From Pseudomonas caspiana (GTDB lineage: Bacteria > Pseudomonadota > Gammaproteobacteria > Pseudomonadales > Pseudomonadaceae): a DNA stretch of 54,312 nucleotides. Shown one piece after another: positions 46,716 to 54,312 of the stretch. A program made the position numbers and the translations under genes. The DNA lies in the NCBI RefSeq assembly GCF_002158995.1, contig NZ_LOHF01000009.1:71117-125428 (forward strand), read 5' to 3'. Each line of letters starts with the position of its first letter. The first letter of the stretch is position 1. The notes below the pieces were generated by a model. That model did no database searches. It saw only the letters and a program-made list of their open reading frames with translations, and had not been told where the DNA came from.

Positions 46716-47723
46716 ATGCAAGTAGTGCGTAACTGGGCTCGATATGCTCCGGTGCTCGGTCTGGTTGGCATTCTTGGATCTGTTCAAGACGCATTTGCTG
46801 GCGATTACGAAGGTTCGCCGCAAGTCGCCGAATTTGTCGGTCAAATGACCCGCGACTATGGCTTCGCGGGTGAGCAGTTGATCGACGTGTTCCGCGAAGT
46901 GGAACGCAAACAGGCGATTCTCGACGCGATCTCCCGTCCGGCAGAGCGGGTCAAGCAATGGAAAGACTATCGCCCGATGTTCATAACCGATGCGCGGATC
47001 GCGCGGGGTGTGGACTTCTGGCGTCAGCACGAGGCCGCTCTGGCGCGCGCCGAACAGGAATATGGCGTTCCGGCTCAGGTGATCGTGTCGATCATTGGGG
47101 TAGAGACGTTCTTCGGTCGCAATACCGGTAATTACCGTGTGATTGATGCCTTGTCGACGCTAGGCTTTGATTATCCGCCTCGCGCTGAATTCTTCCGCAA
47201 AGAGCTGCGCGAGTTCCTGTTGCTGGCCCGCGAAGAGCAAGTTGATCCGCTCACCCTCAAAGGCTCTTATGCCGGTGCCATGGGCCTGCCGCAGTTCATG
47301 CCTAGCAGCTTCCGCGCCTATGCAGTGGATTTCGACGGTGATGGACACATTAATATCTGGACCGATCCGGATGACGCCATTGGCAGTGTGGCCAGTTACT
47401 TCAAGCAGCATGGCTTGGTGGCTGGCGAACCAGTGGTCAGCCTTGCAAGCGTGCGCGGTGAACGTGTCGATGAAGGCCTGACACCGGGCATTGATCCGGT
47501 AAAGACCGTCGGGGAGTTGCGAGCCTTGGGGTGGTCGAGTCATGATGCGCTGCGCGACGATCTGCCGGTGACCGCATTCAAGCTGGAAGGCGAAAACGGA
47601 CCTGAATACTGGATGGGTTTGAAGAATTTTTATGCAATTACTCGCTATAACCGCAGTGTGATGTACGCCATGAGTGTTCATCAGCTGTCTGAATTGTTGG
47701 TTCAAGCTCGGGGCGTCAAGTAA
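46716..47723 (+). CDS. mltB: Membrane-bound lytic murein transglycosylase B
   Basis: A 335-residue GH103 lytic transglycosylase cleaving peptidoglycan with 1,6-anhydro ends. The signal sequence ends near residue 28 (VQDAFAGDY). No lipobox is seen, so it is periplasmic, like the soluble SltB1 of PAO1. Catalytic E130 in VSIIGVETFFGRNTGNYRV; AGAMGLPQFMPSSFRAYAVD is the second signature. The ATG at 46716 follows AAGGTGAAG. It is translationally linked to rlpA (TAATG overlap). Confidence 0.94.
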   Translation: MQVVRNWARYAPVLGLVGILGSVQDAFAGDYEGSPQVAEFVGQMTRDYGFAGEQLIDVFREVERKQAILDAISRPAERVKQWKDYRPMFITDARIARGVDFWRQHEAALARAEQEYGVPAQVIVSIIGVETFFGRNTGNYRVIDALSTLGFDYPPRAEFFRKELREFLLLAREEQVDPLTLKGSYAGAMGLPQFMPSSFRAYAVDFDGDGHINIWTDPDDAIGSVASYFKQHGLVAGEPVVSLASVRGERVDEGLTPGIDPVKTVGELRALGWSSHDALRDDLPVTAFKLEGENGPEYWMGLKNFYAITRYNRSVMYAMSVHQLSELLVQARGVK

Positions 47724-48730
47724 TGCGGGCATTGCCGATGGTTACATCTTTGAAGTTGATGGCGTTGGCTTCGCTGTCATTGCTGGTGGTCAGCTGTTCG
47801 TCTCCCAGTCGTCCTGTGCAGAAGGGCACTGCGGGCATCTCTTCGCCGCCTGGCCTGGACATCAACCGTGCCCATAAAGATGGCGCACCCTGGTGGGATG
47901 TGGATATCTCGCGTATCCCGGATGCTACGCCGAGCCTGCACACCGGGCCTTATAAGGCCAACCCATACACCGTGTTGGGCAAAACCTATTTTCCCATCCA
48001 GGATTCCCGGAATTACGTCGCGTCGGGCACTGCGTCCTGGTATGGCACCAAGTTCCATGGTCAGAACACCGCCAACGGCGAAGTTTATGATCTGTACGGC
48101 ATGAGCGCGGCGCACAAGACGCTGCCACTGCCCAGCTATGTAAAAGTGACTAACCTGGACAATAACCGTACGGTGATTCTGCGGGTCAATGATCGCGGAC
48201 CGTTCTATTCGGACCGTATCATCGACTTGTCCTACGCTGCGGCCAAGAAGCTTGGTTATGCCGAAACCGGTACTGCGCGAGTCAAGGTCGAGGGCATCGA
48301 TCCACAAGTGTGGCTGGCGCAAAACGGGCGTCCTGCGCCGCTGCTGCCAAATCAGCCGCAAGCGATCCCGCAAGCACCCGCACCCGCTTTGATCGCTTCC
48401 GCCGGGACCATTGAGCAATACACACCGCCGCCGCAACAGCACGCTGCGCCTGCTGTGCCGTTTGACGCAAAAAAAAACGCTTCCGTACCAGTCTCTGGGC
48501 TGTATCTCCAGGTGGGCGCGTTCGCCAACCCGGACGCTGCAGAGCTCCTGAGGTCGAAATTGAGCGGGATGGTTCGGGCACCGGTGTTCGTGAGTTCGAT
48601 AGCCCGCAATCAACAGACACTCTATCGAGTTCGAATGGGGCCGATCGAGACGCAGGGTGAAGCCCAGCAAATGCAAAACAGCGTAAGGTCAGCCAATCTG
48701 GGTCAGCCTAGCGTCGTAACACTGGATTAA
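47723..48730 (+). CDS. rlpA: Septal ring lytic transglycosylase lipoprotein
   Basis: A 335-residue outer-membrane lipoprotein degrading denuded glycan strands at the septum. Lipobox VVSC gives lipidated C25. The double-psi beta-barrel domain is at about 108-200 (GTASWYGTKFHGQNTANGEV, LPLPSYVKVTNLDNNRTVIL, RVNDRGPF). After a proline-rich linker, a SPOR domain (about 258-335, LYLQVGAFANPDAAELLRSK) binds stripped septal peptidoglycan. It overlaps mltB by one base. Confidence 0.95.
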   Translation: MRALPMVTSLKLMALASLSLLVVSCSSPSRPVQKGTAGISSPPGLDINRAHKDGAPWWDVDISRIPDATPSLHTGPYKANPYTVLGKTYFPIQDSRNYVASGTASWYGTKFHGQNTANGEVYDLYGMSAAHKTLPLPSYVKVTNLDNNRTVILRVNDRGPFYSDRIIDLSYAAAKKLGYAETGTARVKVEGIDPQVWLAQNGRPAPLLPNQPQAIPQAPAPALIASAGTIEQYTPPPQQHAAPAVPFDAKKNASVPVSGLYLQVGAFANPDAAELLRSKLSGMVRAPVFVSSIARNQQTLYRVRMGPIETQGEAQQMQNSVRSANLGQPSVVTLD

Positions 48731-48883
48731 TAGCCGTTCACGTCCCGCCGAGAGTGGGGGACTGATCGGTTTACAGTTGCCTGCCGGACTCGTTGCCATC
48801 AGAGCAAGCCGCGCGAGTAACTGTCCATGAGTCTGTCTGTCGAACAGGCGTCTCATGGGCCAGGATTAAAGCCTGGCACCGCC

Positions 48884-48915
48884 GGTCGATGGAGGCGTTA
48901 CCGCTTCCATCGACC
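48884..48915 (+). promoter_or_regulatory. Hairpin in the dacA leader
   Basis: GGTCGATGGA pairs with TCCATCGACC, continuing inward with GGCG/CGCT around a TTAC loop. It lies 55 bases before the dacA ATG and has no T-run. The 240-base rlpA-dacA gap also contains CCAGG/CCTGG near 48861-48877. It may be the rlpA terminator or a dacA leader structure. Confidence 0.4.
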
Positions 48916-48969
48916 CGTTAAGCTTTGCCCGCGAGGGCATGTTTGCCCATTAGCAATTTCGAGAGACGG

Positions 48970-50130
48970 ATGAACATCACCACCTTTGCAAAACGCTTGT
49001 GCCTGCTTGTACCGCTGATCATCACTCCGGCTGCCTGGGCCGCCGAGCAGATGACGCCTTCCGCTCCGCAACTGGCTGCCAAAGCCTATGTGCTGATGGA
49101 CGCCAGCAGCGGTAACGTTCTAGTCGAGAACAATGGCGACCAGCGTTTGGCGCCCGCCAGCCTGACCAAACTGATGACCGCGTACATCGCGACCCTGGAA
49201 ATCCGTCGCGGTCAGATCGGCGAGAACGACCCCGTGACTGTCAGCGAGAACGCCTGGCGCACCGGTGGTTCGCGCATGTTCATCAAAGTGGGCAGCCAGG
49301 TCACTGTCAGCGACTTGCTGCACGGGATCATCATCCAGTCGGGCAACGACGCCAGCGTAGCGCTCTCCGAGCACATCGCAGGCAGCGAAGACGCCTTCGC
49401 CGACATGATGAACAAGACTGCTGCCGATCTTGGCATGACCAACAGTCACTTCATGAACCCGACTGGCTTGCCGAACCCGGAGCATTATTCGTCTGCTCAC
49501 GACATGGCCACTCTGGCTCGCGCGATCATCCACGAAGATCCGGCTCACTATGCGATCTACTCGCAGAAGGAATTCTTCTGGAACAACATCAAGCAACCTA
49601 ACCGTAACCTGCTGCTGTGGCGTGACAAGACCGTCGATGGTCTGAAAACCGGCCACACTGACGAAGCGGGCTACTGCATGGTGTCTTCTGCTGTTCGTGA
49701 TGGCATGCGTTTGATCGCTGTTGTATTCGGTACTGCCAGCGAGCAAGCCCGCGCTGCCGAAACCCAGAAGCTGCTGACCTACGGTTTCCGTTTCTTCGAA
49801 ACCCAGAACTTCTATCAGAAGGGCACTGAGCTGGCTCAGGCTACCGTCTGGAAAGGCACCGAGCGTCAAGTCAAAGCCGGCCTGGCTGAAGACCTGAGCA
49901 TGACCATGCCAAAAGGCGAGATGAAGAAGCTGACCGCCAGCATGACCATGAATCCGCAACTGGTTGCGCCAATCGCCAAGGGCGACGTGATCGGCAAGGT
50001 TGAAGTGAAGATGGAAGACAAAGTCGTCCATACTGCCAACCTGATCGCCCTCGACGCTGTAGAGGAAGGTGGCATCTTCCGCCGCGTGTGGGATAGCATT
50101 CGTCTATTCTTCTACGGCCTGTTCAACTGA
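48970..50130 (+). CDS. dacA: D-alanyl-D-alanine carboxypeptidase (PBP5/6 family)
   Basis: A 386-residue low-molecular-weight PBP trimming the terminal D-Ala from peptidoglycan pentapeptides. Signal peptide to about residue 25 (AAWAAEQM). Active-site motifs: S64-x-x-K67 (PASLTKLMT), SGN at 124-126 and KTG at 226-228. A C-terminal beta domain and an amphipathic membrane-anchoring helix (FRRVWDSIRLFFYGLFN) complete the PBP5 design. ATG 48970 follows GAGAGACGG. A terminator lies after it. Confidence 0.95.
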   Translation: MNITTFAKRLCLLVPLIITPAAWAAEQMTPSAPQLAAKAYVLMDASSGNVLVENNGDQRLAPASLTKLMTAYIATLEIRRGQIGENDPVTVSENAWRTGGSRMFIKVGSQVTVSDLLHGIIIQSGNDASVALSEHIAGSEDAFADMMNKTAADLGMTNSHFMNPTGLPNPEHYSSAHDMATLARAIIHEDPAHYAIYSQKEFFWNNIKQPNRNLLLWRDKTVDGLKTGHTDEAGYCMVSSAVRDGMRLIAVVFGTASEQARAAETQKLLTYGFRFFETQNFYQKGTELAQATVWKGTERQVKAGLAEDLSMTMPKGEMKKLTASMTMNPQLVAPIAKGDVIGKVEVKMEDKVVHTANLIALDAVEEGGIFRRVWDSIRLFFYGLFN

Positions 50131-50152
50131 TAACAGTACAACGCCGACCATG

Positions 50153-50190
50153 ACGCGCCCGCTCATACCCTGAGTGGGCGCGTTTCCGTC
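50153..50190 (+). terminator. Intrinsic terminator after dacA
   Basis: ACGCGCCCGCTCA-TACCC-TGAGTGGGCGCGT, a 13-bp stem with one wobble pair, followed by TTCCGTC. It separates dacA from the ybeD-lipB-lipA group. Confidence 0.7.
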
Positions 50191-50217
50191 TTCACGGCTT
50201 GTGAGAGCTTTACTGCC

Positions 50218-50493
50218 ATGACAGATTCCGACGTCAAGTCGCACAAAATCGAATTCCCCTGTGATGATTACCCGATCAAAGTGATCGGCGATACCAGCGT
50301 AGGGTTTACTGACCTCGTGATGGAAATCCTGGCCAAGTACGCCAAGGTTGATATGAAAACCCTCGCCGAGCGTCAGAGCAGCAACGGGAAATACACGACA
50401 GTTCAACTGCACATCGTCGCTACGGGCGAAGACCAACTGCGTGACATCAATAGCGCACTGCGCGCTACGGGTCTCGTGCACATGGTGCTTTGA
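50218..50493 (+). CDS. ybeD: YbeD/DUF493 regulatory-fold protein
   Basis: A 91-residue ferredoxin-like (DUF493) protein: [16 protein letters not shown], then [18 protein letters not shown] and [20 protein letters not shown]. It is conserved next to dacA and lipB in gammaproteobacteria. The fold resembles allosteric amino-acid-binding domains; a role in lipoate metabolism is suggested only by gene order. The stop overlaps the lipB start by one base. Confidence 0.94.
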   Translation: MTDSDVKSHKIEFPCDDYPIKVIGDTSVGFTDLVMEILAKYAKVDMKTLAERQSSNGKYTTVQLHIVATGEDQLRDINSALRATGLVHMVL

Positions 50494-51140
50494 TGGCCGC
50501 AACGCTGGGCGTTCGCGAGCTGGGCCAGATCGATTACGAGCTGGCCTGGCATGCGATGCAGCGCTTTACCGACCAGCGCGGTAAAGAGACTCAGGACGAG
50601 ATCTGGTTGGCGCAGCACGCACCGGTTTTCACTCAGGGACAGTCCGGTAAACCCGAACATTTGCTGTTGCCGGGCAATATTCCGGTGGTACAGGTCGATC
50701 GCGGCGGCCAAGTGACCTATCATGGCCCCGGCCAATTGGTGGTCTACCTGATGCTGGATGTCAGACGCCTTGGTTTCGGTGTGCGTGATCTGGTAACCCG
50801 GATCGAGAACAGCCTGATCGACTTGCTGGCCAGTTATGGTGTAACGGCTGCAGCCAAGGCTGATGCGCCGGGTGTGTATGTCGAAGGAGCGAAGATTGCG
50901 TCCCTGGGGCTGCGAATTCGCCAAGGTTGCTCATTCCATGGTCTGGCGCTCAACGTCGACATGGACCTTGAGCCCTTTCGACGGATTAATCCCTGTGGAT
51001 ACGCAGGGCTGGCAATGACCCAGCTGTGCGATCATGCAGGCCCGATTGAATTTGCCGAGGTAAGTGCCCGGCTGCGCACGCAGCTCGTCAAACACCTCGA
51101 CTATGCTGAGCAGACGACCCTAACGGGCGGAATCGACTGA
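50493..51140 (+). CDS. lipB: Octanoyl-[acyl carrier protein]:protein N-octanoyltransferase
   Basis: LipB transfers octanoyl groups from acyl carrier protein to the lipoyl domains of 2-oxoacid dehydrogenases and the glycine cleavage H protein. The 215-residue protein has the signature [20 protein letters not shown], with the catalytic lysine K134 ([11 protein letters not shown]) and cysteine C168 ([10 protein letters not shown]). ATG 50493 overlaps the ybeD stop; a TTG three bases earlier is possible. Two bases separate it from lipA. Confidence 0.96.
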   Translation: MAATLGVRELGQIDYELAWHAMQRFTDQRGKETQDEIWLAQHAPVFTQGQSGKPEHLLLPGNIPVVQVDRGGQVTYHGPGQLVVYLMLDVRRLGFGVRDLVTRIENSLIDLLASYGVTAAAKADAPGVYVEGAKIASLGLRIRQGCSFHGLALNVDMDLEPFRRINPCGYAGLAMTQLCDHAGPIEFAEVSARLRTQLVKHLDYAEQTTLTGGID

Positions 51141-51142
51141 TT

Positions 51143-52174
51143 ATGACTACTGCGACTGATATTGCGGATAACGCCGTACAAACCTTGATCCCCAGCGTTG
51201 ATGTTTCCGAGCGTGCGCCCCGGCCGAAAGTCGAGGCCGGCGTAAAGCTGCGCGGTGCGGAAAAAGTTGCGCGTATTCCGGTAAAGATCATTCCAACTGT
51301 CGATCTGCCGAAAAAGCCAGACTGGATCCGCGTCCGTATCCCGGTTTCCCCGGAGGTTGATCGCGTCAAGCAACTGCTGCGCAAGCACAAGCTGCACAGC
51401 GTTTGCGAAGAGGCTTCCTGCCCGAACCTGGGTGAGTGCTTCTCCGGCGGCACTGCGACCTTCATGATCATGGGTGATATCTGCACCCGCCGTTGCCCGT
51501 TCTGCGACGTCGGCCATGGTCGCCCGAAGGCGCTGGACGTCAACGAGCCGACCAACCTGGCCGTTGCTATCGCTGATCTGCGTCTCAAATACGTGGTGAT
51601 CACCTCGGTTGATCGCGATGACCTGCGTGACGGCGGTGCCCAGCACTTCGCCGACTGTATCCGCGAGATCCGCAAGCTGTCGCCAAACGTGCAGCTGGAA
51701 ACGCTGGTTCCGGACTATCGTGGCCGTATGGACGTTGCGCTGGAAATCACCGCAGCCGAGCCGCCAGATGTGTTCAACCACAACCTGGAAACCGTGCCGC
51801 GCCTGTACAAGGCTGCGCGTCCGGGTTCCGATTACCAGTGGTCATTGACTCTGCTGCAACGTTTCAAGCAAATGGTCCCGCACGTACCGACCAAATCCGG
51901 CTTGATGCTGGGCCTGGGTGAGACCGACGAGGAAGTCATCGAGGTTATGCAACGCATGCGCGAGCACGACATCGACATGTTGACCTTGGGGCAATATCTG
52001 CAACCTTCCCGTAGCCACTTGCCGGTACAGCGCTTCGTGCACCCGGACACCTTCGCGTGGTTTGCTGAGGAAGGCTACAAGATGGGCTTCAAAAACGTCG
52101 CGTCCGGTCCGTTGGTACGTTCTTCGTACCACGCTGATGAGCAGGCCAAGATCGCCGTCAAGGCAATGGTCTGA
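51143..52174 (+). CDS. lipA: Lipoyl synthase
   Basis: A radical-SAM enzyme inserting two sulfurs into protein-bound octanoyl groups. The 343-residue protein has the auxiliary cluster cysteines C88, C93 and C99 ([12 protein letters not shown]) and the radical-SAM cluster C114-x3-C118-x2-C121 ([10 protein letters not shown]). The sacrificial cluster serine tail SSYHADEQA is near the C-terminus. An N-terminal extension of about 60 residues is typical of pseudomonads. Confidence 0.97.
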   Translation: MTTATDIADNAVQTLIPSVDVSERAPRPKVEAGVKLRGAEKVARIPVKIIPTVDLPKKPDWIRVRIPVSPEVDRVKQLLRKHKLHSVCEEASCPNLGECFSGGTATFMIMGDICTRRCPFCDVGHGRPKALDVNEPTNLAVAIADLRLKYVVITSVDRDDLRDGGAQHFADCIREIRKLSPNVQLETLVPDYRGRMDVALEITAAEPPDVFNHNLETVPRLYKAARPGSDYQWSLTLLQRFKQMVPHVPTKSGLMLGLGETDEEVIEVMQRMREHDIDMLTLGQYLQPSRSHLPVQRFVHPDTFAWFAEEGYKMGFKNVASGPLVRSSYHADEQAKIAVKAMV

Positions 52175-52206
52175 CGCTTTAAGCGCTGATCGTTTGAGCT
52201 ACAAAC

Positions 52207-52246
52207 AAAACGGGCCGGATATCACTATCCGGCCCGTTTTTGTTTT
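52207..52246 (+). terminator. Strong intrinsic terminator after lipA
   Basis: A perfect 15-bp stem (AAAACGGGCCGGATA / TATCCGGCCCGTTTT) with loop TCAC, followed by TGTTTT. It also contains an A-run on the left, so it may serve the convergent minus-strand gene as well. Confidence 0.92.
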
Positions 52247-52280
52247 GGAGGGTGTTAGGGACAACCCCGCAATCAAGGAG

Positions 52281-53600
52281 CTATGGCTTGCGCAGGTTTT
52301 GCAACAGCTCCTGCGTCGGATACCCATCTGCTGGCCAGCCCAACGCTTGCTGAGCGCTGCGAATGGCTTTGCGCGTATTGGCGCCGATAATGCCGTCCGG
52401 GTTGCCTGCATCGTAACCGCTTGCCGAGAGCAGGCTTTGCAGTTCCATGCGCTCAGAGCGGCTTAGAGGGACGTCTCCACGCGGCCAGCTTCCTTCGACG
52501 AGGCCGCCACCCTGGAATCGGCCTGACAATAGCCCGATCGCCAACGCATAGGACGAAGAGTTGTTGTAACGCAGGATTGCGCGGAAATTATCCATCACCA
52601 GAAACGCCGGGCCTTTGTAACCAGCTGGCAACAACAGTGCAGCTTGTTGCTGTAAGGCGGTCGCTGGCAGGGCGCTGCCGTTAGGCAACGTCAGGCCCAG
52701 TTGCTGCCATTCGGCCAGGCTCTTGCGGGTCGAGGCATCAGCCAGCGCATAGTTGAAGCCATTGGCGAGTTTCACCTCATAGCCCCAAGGCTGACCGGTC
52801 TGCCAGCCAGAGCTTTGCAGGTAATGCGCAGTAGACGCGAGGGCATCCGGAGCGCTGTTCCAGATATCCCGGCGACCGTCGCCGTCGAAATCCACTGCGT
52901 GGGTGTTGTACGTTGTAGGGATGAACTGGGTCTGGCCCATCGCGCCGCCCCAGGAGCCGATCATTTGCTCAGGGGCTATATCGCCCTGTTGCAGAATTTG
53001 CAGTGCGGCCAGCAACTGATCTTGAGCGAAGCTGCGACGGCGACCTTCATAGGCCAGAGTCGCCAGTGAGCGAATCACCGATTGAGAGCCCTGGAACTGC
53101 CCGAAATTACTTTCCATGCCCCAAACCGCAACCAACGCATTACGATCTACGCCGTAACGCTGCTCGATGGTTTGCAGAACGCCAGCATATTGGTTGAGCA
53201 ATGCTTGCCCTTTGCGCACCCGCGCGTCAGAGATTGCTCCGTCCAGATACTCCCAGACCGGGCGGGTAAATTCCGGCTGGCTACGGTCTGCCTTCACCAC
53301 CTTCATATCCGGCGTCACACCGATGAAGGCACGGTCGAAAATGTCTGGTCTGATACCGGCTTTGAGCGCTTGCGTGCGAAAACCTGCCTGCCAGTCGGCA
53401 AAGCTCATGGTGGGCAAGATATCGAGATTGGCATCCACAGCAATGGTCGGAGCCGGTGAGGCGAGCGGCGTTGTAATCGCGCGTGGAAGTGGCGTGGCAT
53501 CGGCTGCTGTCGGTTTTTCCGCACAGGCAACTAACAGGACAAGGCTGGAGGCAGCGATCATTTGGCGCAGTTGCCAACGTCGGAAAAAACAAGAGGGCAT
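52281..53600 (-). CDS. MltB-type lytic murein transglycosylase lipoprotein with PG-binding domain
   Basis: A 439-residue second GH103 enzyme. Lipobox LLVAC gives lipidated C26. Catalytic E163 lies in VAVWGMESNFGQFQGSQSVI; GGAMGQTQFIPTTYNTHAVD is the second signature. A peptidoglycan-binding_1 domain closes the protein (LQSLLSASGYDAGNPDGIIG). It differs from the soluble mltB at 46716 by lipidation and by this extra domain. The ATG at 53600 is preferred over 53642 because the signal peptide begins there. Confidence 0.93.
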   Translation of the reverse strand: MPSCFFRRWQLRQMIAASSLVLLVACAEKPTAADATPLPRAITTPLASPAPTIAVDANLDILPTMSFADWQAGFRTQALKAGIRPDIFDRAFIGVTPDMKVVKADRSQPEFTRPVWEYLDGAISDARVRKGQALLNQYAGVLQTIEQRYGVDRNALVAVWGMESNFGQFQGSQSVIRSLATLAYEGRRRSFAQDQLLAALQILQQGDIAPEQMIGSWGGAMGQTQFIPTTYNTHAVDFDGDGRRDIWNSAPDALASTAHYLQSSGWQTGQPWGYEVKLANGFNYALADASTRKSLAEWQQLGLTLPNGSALPATALQQQAALLLPAGYKGPAFLVMDNFRAILRYNNSSSYALAIGLLSGRFQGGGLVEGSWPRGDVPLSRSERMELQSLLSASGYDAGNPDGIIGANTRKAIRSAQQALGWPADGYPTQELLQNLRKP

Positions 53601-53684
53601 GCTTGGGTCCAAGGTATTACCGTTAGATGCAGACCTTAACATGCCTGCAGGCCGGAAAGGACCTCGGGGAACAGTCGCGATGTT

Positions 53685-53840
53685 TCAGGCCGCCAGAAAG
53701 TAAGAAGCCTCCCAGCTTTTAGACTGGAAGGCTTCGCGGCGGTAGCTACCTTTGCCTTTGCCGGGTTGTTCCTGGCGGCTGCGGAACAATGGCTGGGCGA
53801 TGATGGATTTGGCCTTATTGGGCCGCTTTGGCTTTTTCAT
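53685..53840 (-). CDS. arfA: Alternative ribosome-rescue factor A
   Basis: A 51-residue basic protein with the ArfA pattern PLFRSRQEQPGKGKGSYRRE and KSWEAS. ArfA binds stalled ribosomes in the empty mRNA channel and recruits RF2 when trans-translation fails. The ATG at 53840 begins MKKPKRPNKA; the longer frame to 53960 is not supported. A 12-bp hairpin at 53704-53735 lies inside the last codons, as in the self-regulated E. coli gene, where truncated transcripts yield a tagged, degraded product. Confidence 0.92.
   Translation of the reverse strand: MKKPKRPNKAKSIIAQPLFRSRQEQPGKGKGSYRREAFQSKSWEASYFLAA
53704..53735 (-). promoter_or_regulatory. Hairpin inside the arfA coding region
   Basis: In the mRNA, GAAGCCTTCCAG pairs with CTGGGAGGCTTC (one wobble pair) around the loop TCTAAAAG, followed by TTACTTTC. 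It covers codons for E36 to A45-S46. Expected to trigger termination or RNase III cleavage before the stop codon. Confidence 0.75.
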
Positions 53841-54088
53841 GACGGGCGCTCTCTGGCTGATGATGAAGCGGCGATGATATTCCGTCAGATAACATGTTCT
53901 GTCTAATAGAGGTGCGCTATCGCCATGGCCGCTTTTCAATGTCTTGCCGGTAGCTAGCACTGTGCTACCTGTTAACTATGACAGCTAGACGCTTGTCGCT
54001 CCTGCGCGCCTACTCTCTATCTCGGTCAGGAAGTAATCGAACTTTAAGTATCGCTTAATCGACCCTGCCTTAGAACAAGGAGAATGAG

Positions 54089-54312
54089 ATGAAAGGGTTG
54101 TCGAGTGTGCTCCTGATCGCGTTGAGCATTACGGCGTGTTCAGTTTCGGTTAAACAGGAAGCTGTTGACGTGAGGCCTGCTCAGGCTTCGAAAGGCGATT
54201 TTGTACAGCAGCAAGTGGATACTTTAAATGCCCGCTATAAAAGCGTACTAGCGGAATGCACCGACGGAACACCAGCGTATTACTGTTCAGGCGTTATGCT
54301 GCGCACCACGAG
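54089..54312 (+). CDS. Partial lipoprotein, possibly halovibrin HvnC-like
   Basis: The first 74 residues of a lipoprotein; the rest lies beyond the window. AAGGAGA precedes the ATG. The signal MKGLSSVLLIALSITAC ends in a TAC lipobox-like site with C17. The mature start includes VDTLNARYKSVLAECTDGTP and AYYCSGVMLRTT, which resembles Pseudomonas proteins labelled halovibrin HvnC. That name is from memory of the CSGVMLR motif and is tentative. No biochemical role can be assigned from this fragment. Confidence 0.72.
   Translation, partial: MKGLSSVLLIALSITACSVSVKQEAVDVRPAQASKGDFVQQQVDTLNARYKSVLAECTDGTPAYYCSGVMLRTT

Overview
The window is a stretch of Pseudomonas chromosome, most like the P. fluorescens complex. 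Three things point there: housekeeping gene order that matches, as I remember it, the P. aeruginosa PAO1 segment from lipA to ribA; Pseudomonas-type protein sequences; and many intergenic inverted-repeat elements of the REP/REPIN kind with GCTTGCTCGCGAT-like cores. The assignment rests on sequence recognition only, without a database search.

Layout. (1) 163-5,508: ribA, a small membrane protein, a Vat-type acetyltransferase, then on the minus strand the isoprenoid cluster xseB-ispA-dxs. (2) 5,611-9,485: a copper-bufferin type RiPP operon on the minus strand: bufA (DUF2282 precursor), bufB (DUF692/MNIO enzyme), bufC (DUF2063) and bufD (DoxX). It diverges from an ECF sigma factor gene and its DUF1109/NrsF anti-sigma gene. 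Both transcription units carry an exact GTAACC-N16-CGAA promoter. (3) 9,537-13,079: UDP-glucose dehydrogenase and a chemoreceptor. (4) 13,083-19,683: a ferric-siderophore uptake set (DUF3649, PepSY membrane protein, STN-type TonB-dependent receptor) divergent from FecI/FecR-type regulators, with Fur-box-like sites between. (5) 20,071-23,135: an XRE regulator, a hypothetical protein, a strong candidate Rsm-type small RNA (GacA-like upstream site, seven GGA motifs, terminator), a small hypothetical ORF and a phage-type S24 repressor. (6) 23,513-33,110: ppa, an M90 peptidase, DedA, a GNAT protein, eutC-eutB, an acetaldehyde dehydrogenase, mpl, ubiX and a small lipoprotein. (7) 33,423-40,435: an NAD-binding protein, a MORN-repeat/C13 peptidase lipoprotein, a MaoC protein, cidA/lrgB-like genes, a Lon-N-domain protein, a DedA-PAP2 fusion and an alkyladenine glycosylase. 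(8) 40,774-52,174: the conserved run proA-nadD-rsfS-rlmH-mrdA-rodA-mltB-rlpA-dacA-ybeD-lipB-lipA. (9) 52,281 to the end: a second MltB-type lipoprotein, arfA with an internal hairpin, and a lipoprotein gene cut by the window end.

How the parts work together. Regions 1, 6, 7 and 8 are mostly core metabolism and envelope synthesis: isoprenoid precursors, peptidoglycan recycling by Mpl, elongasome proteins PBP2/RodA, lytic transglycosylases, and lipoate synthesis. Regions 2-5 look accessory relative to PAO1 and are dominated by metal handling (predicted copper sequestration by bufferin, siderophore iron uptake) and by regulators. The most notable items are the sigma-F-controlled bufferin system and the unannotated Rsm-like RNA. 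No tRNA, rRNA, CRISPR array or transposase gene was seen.
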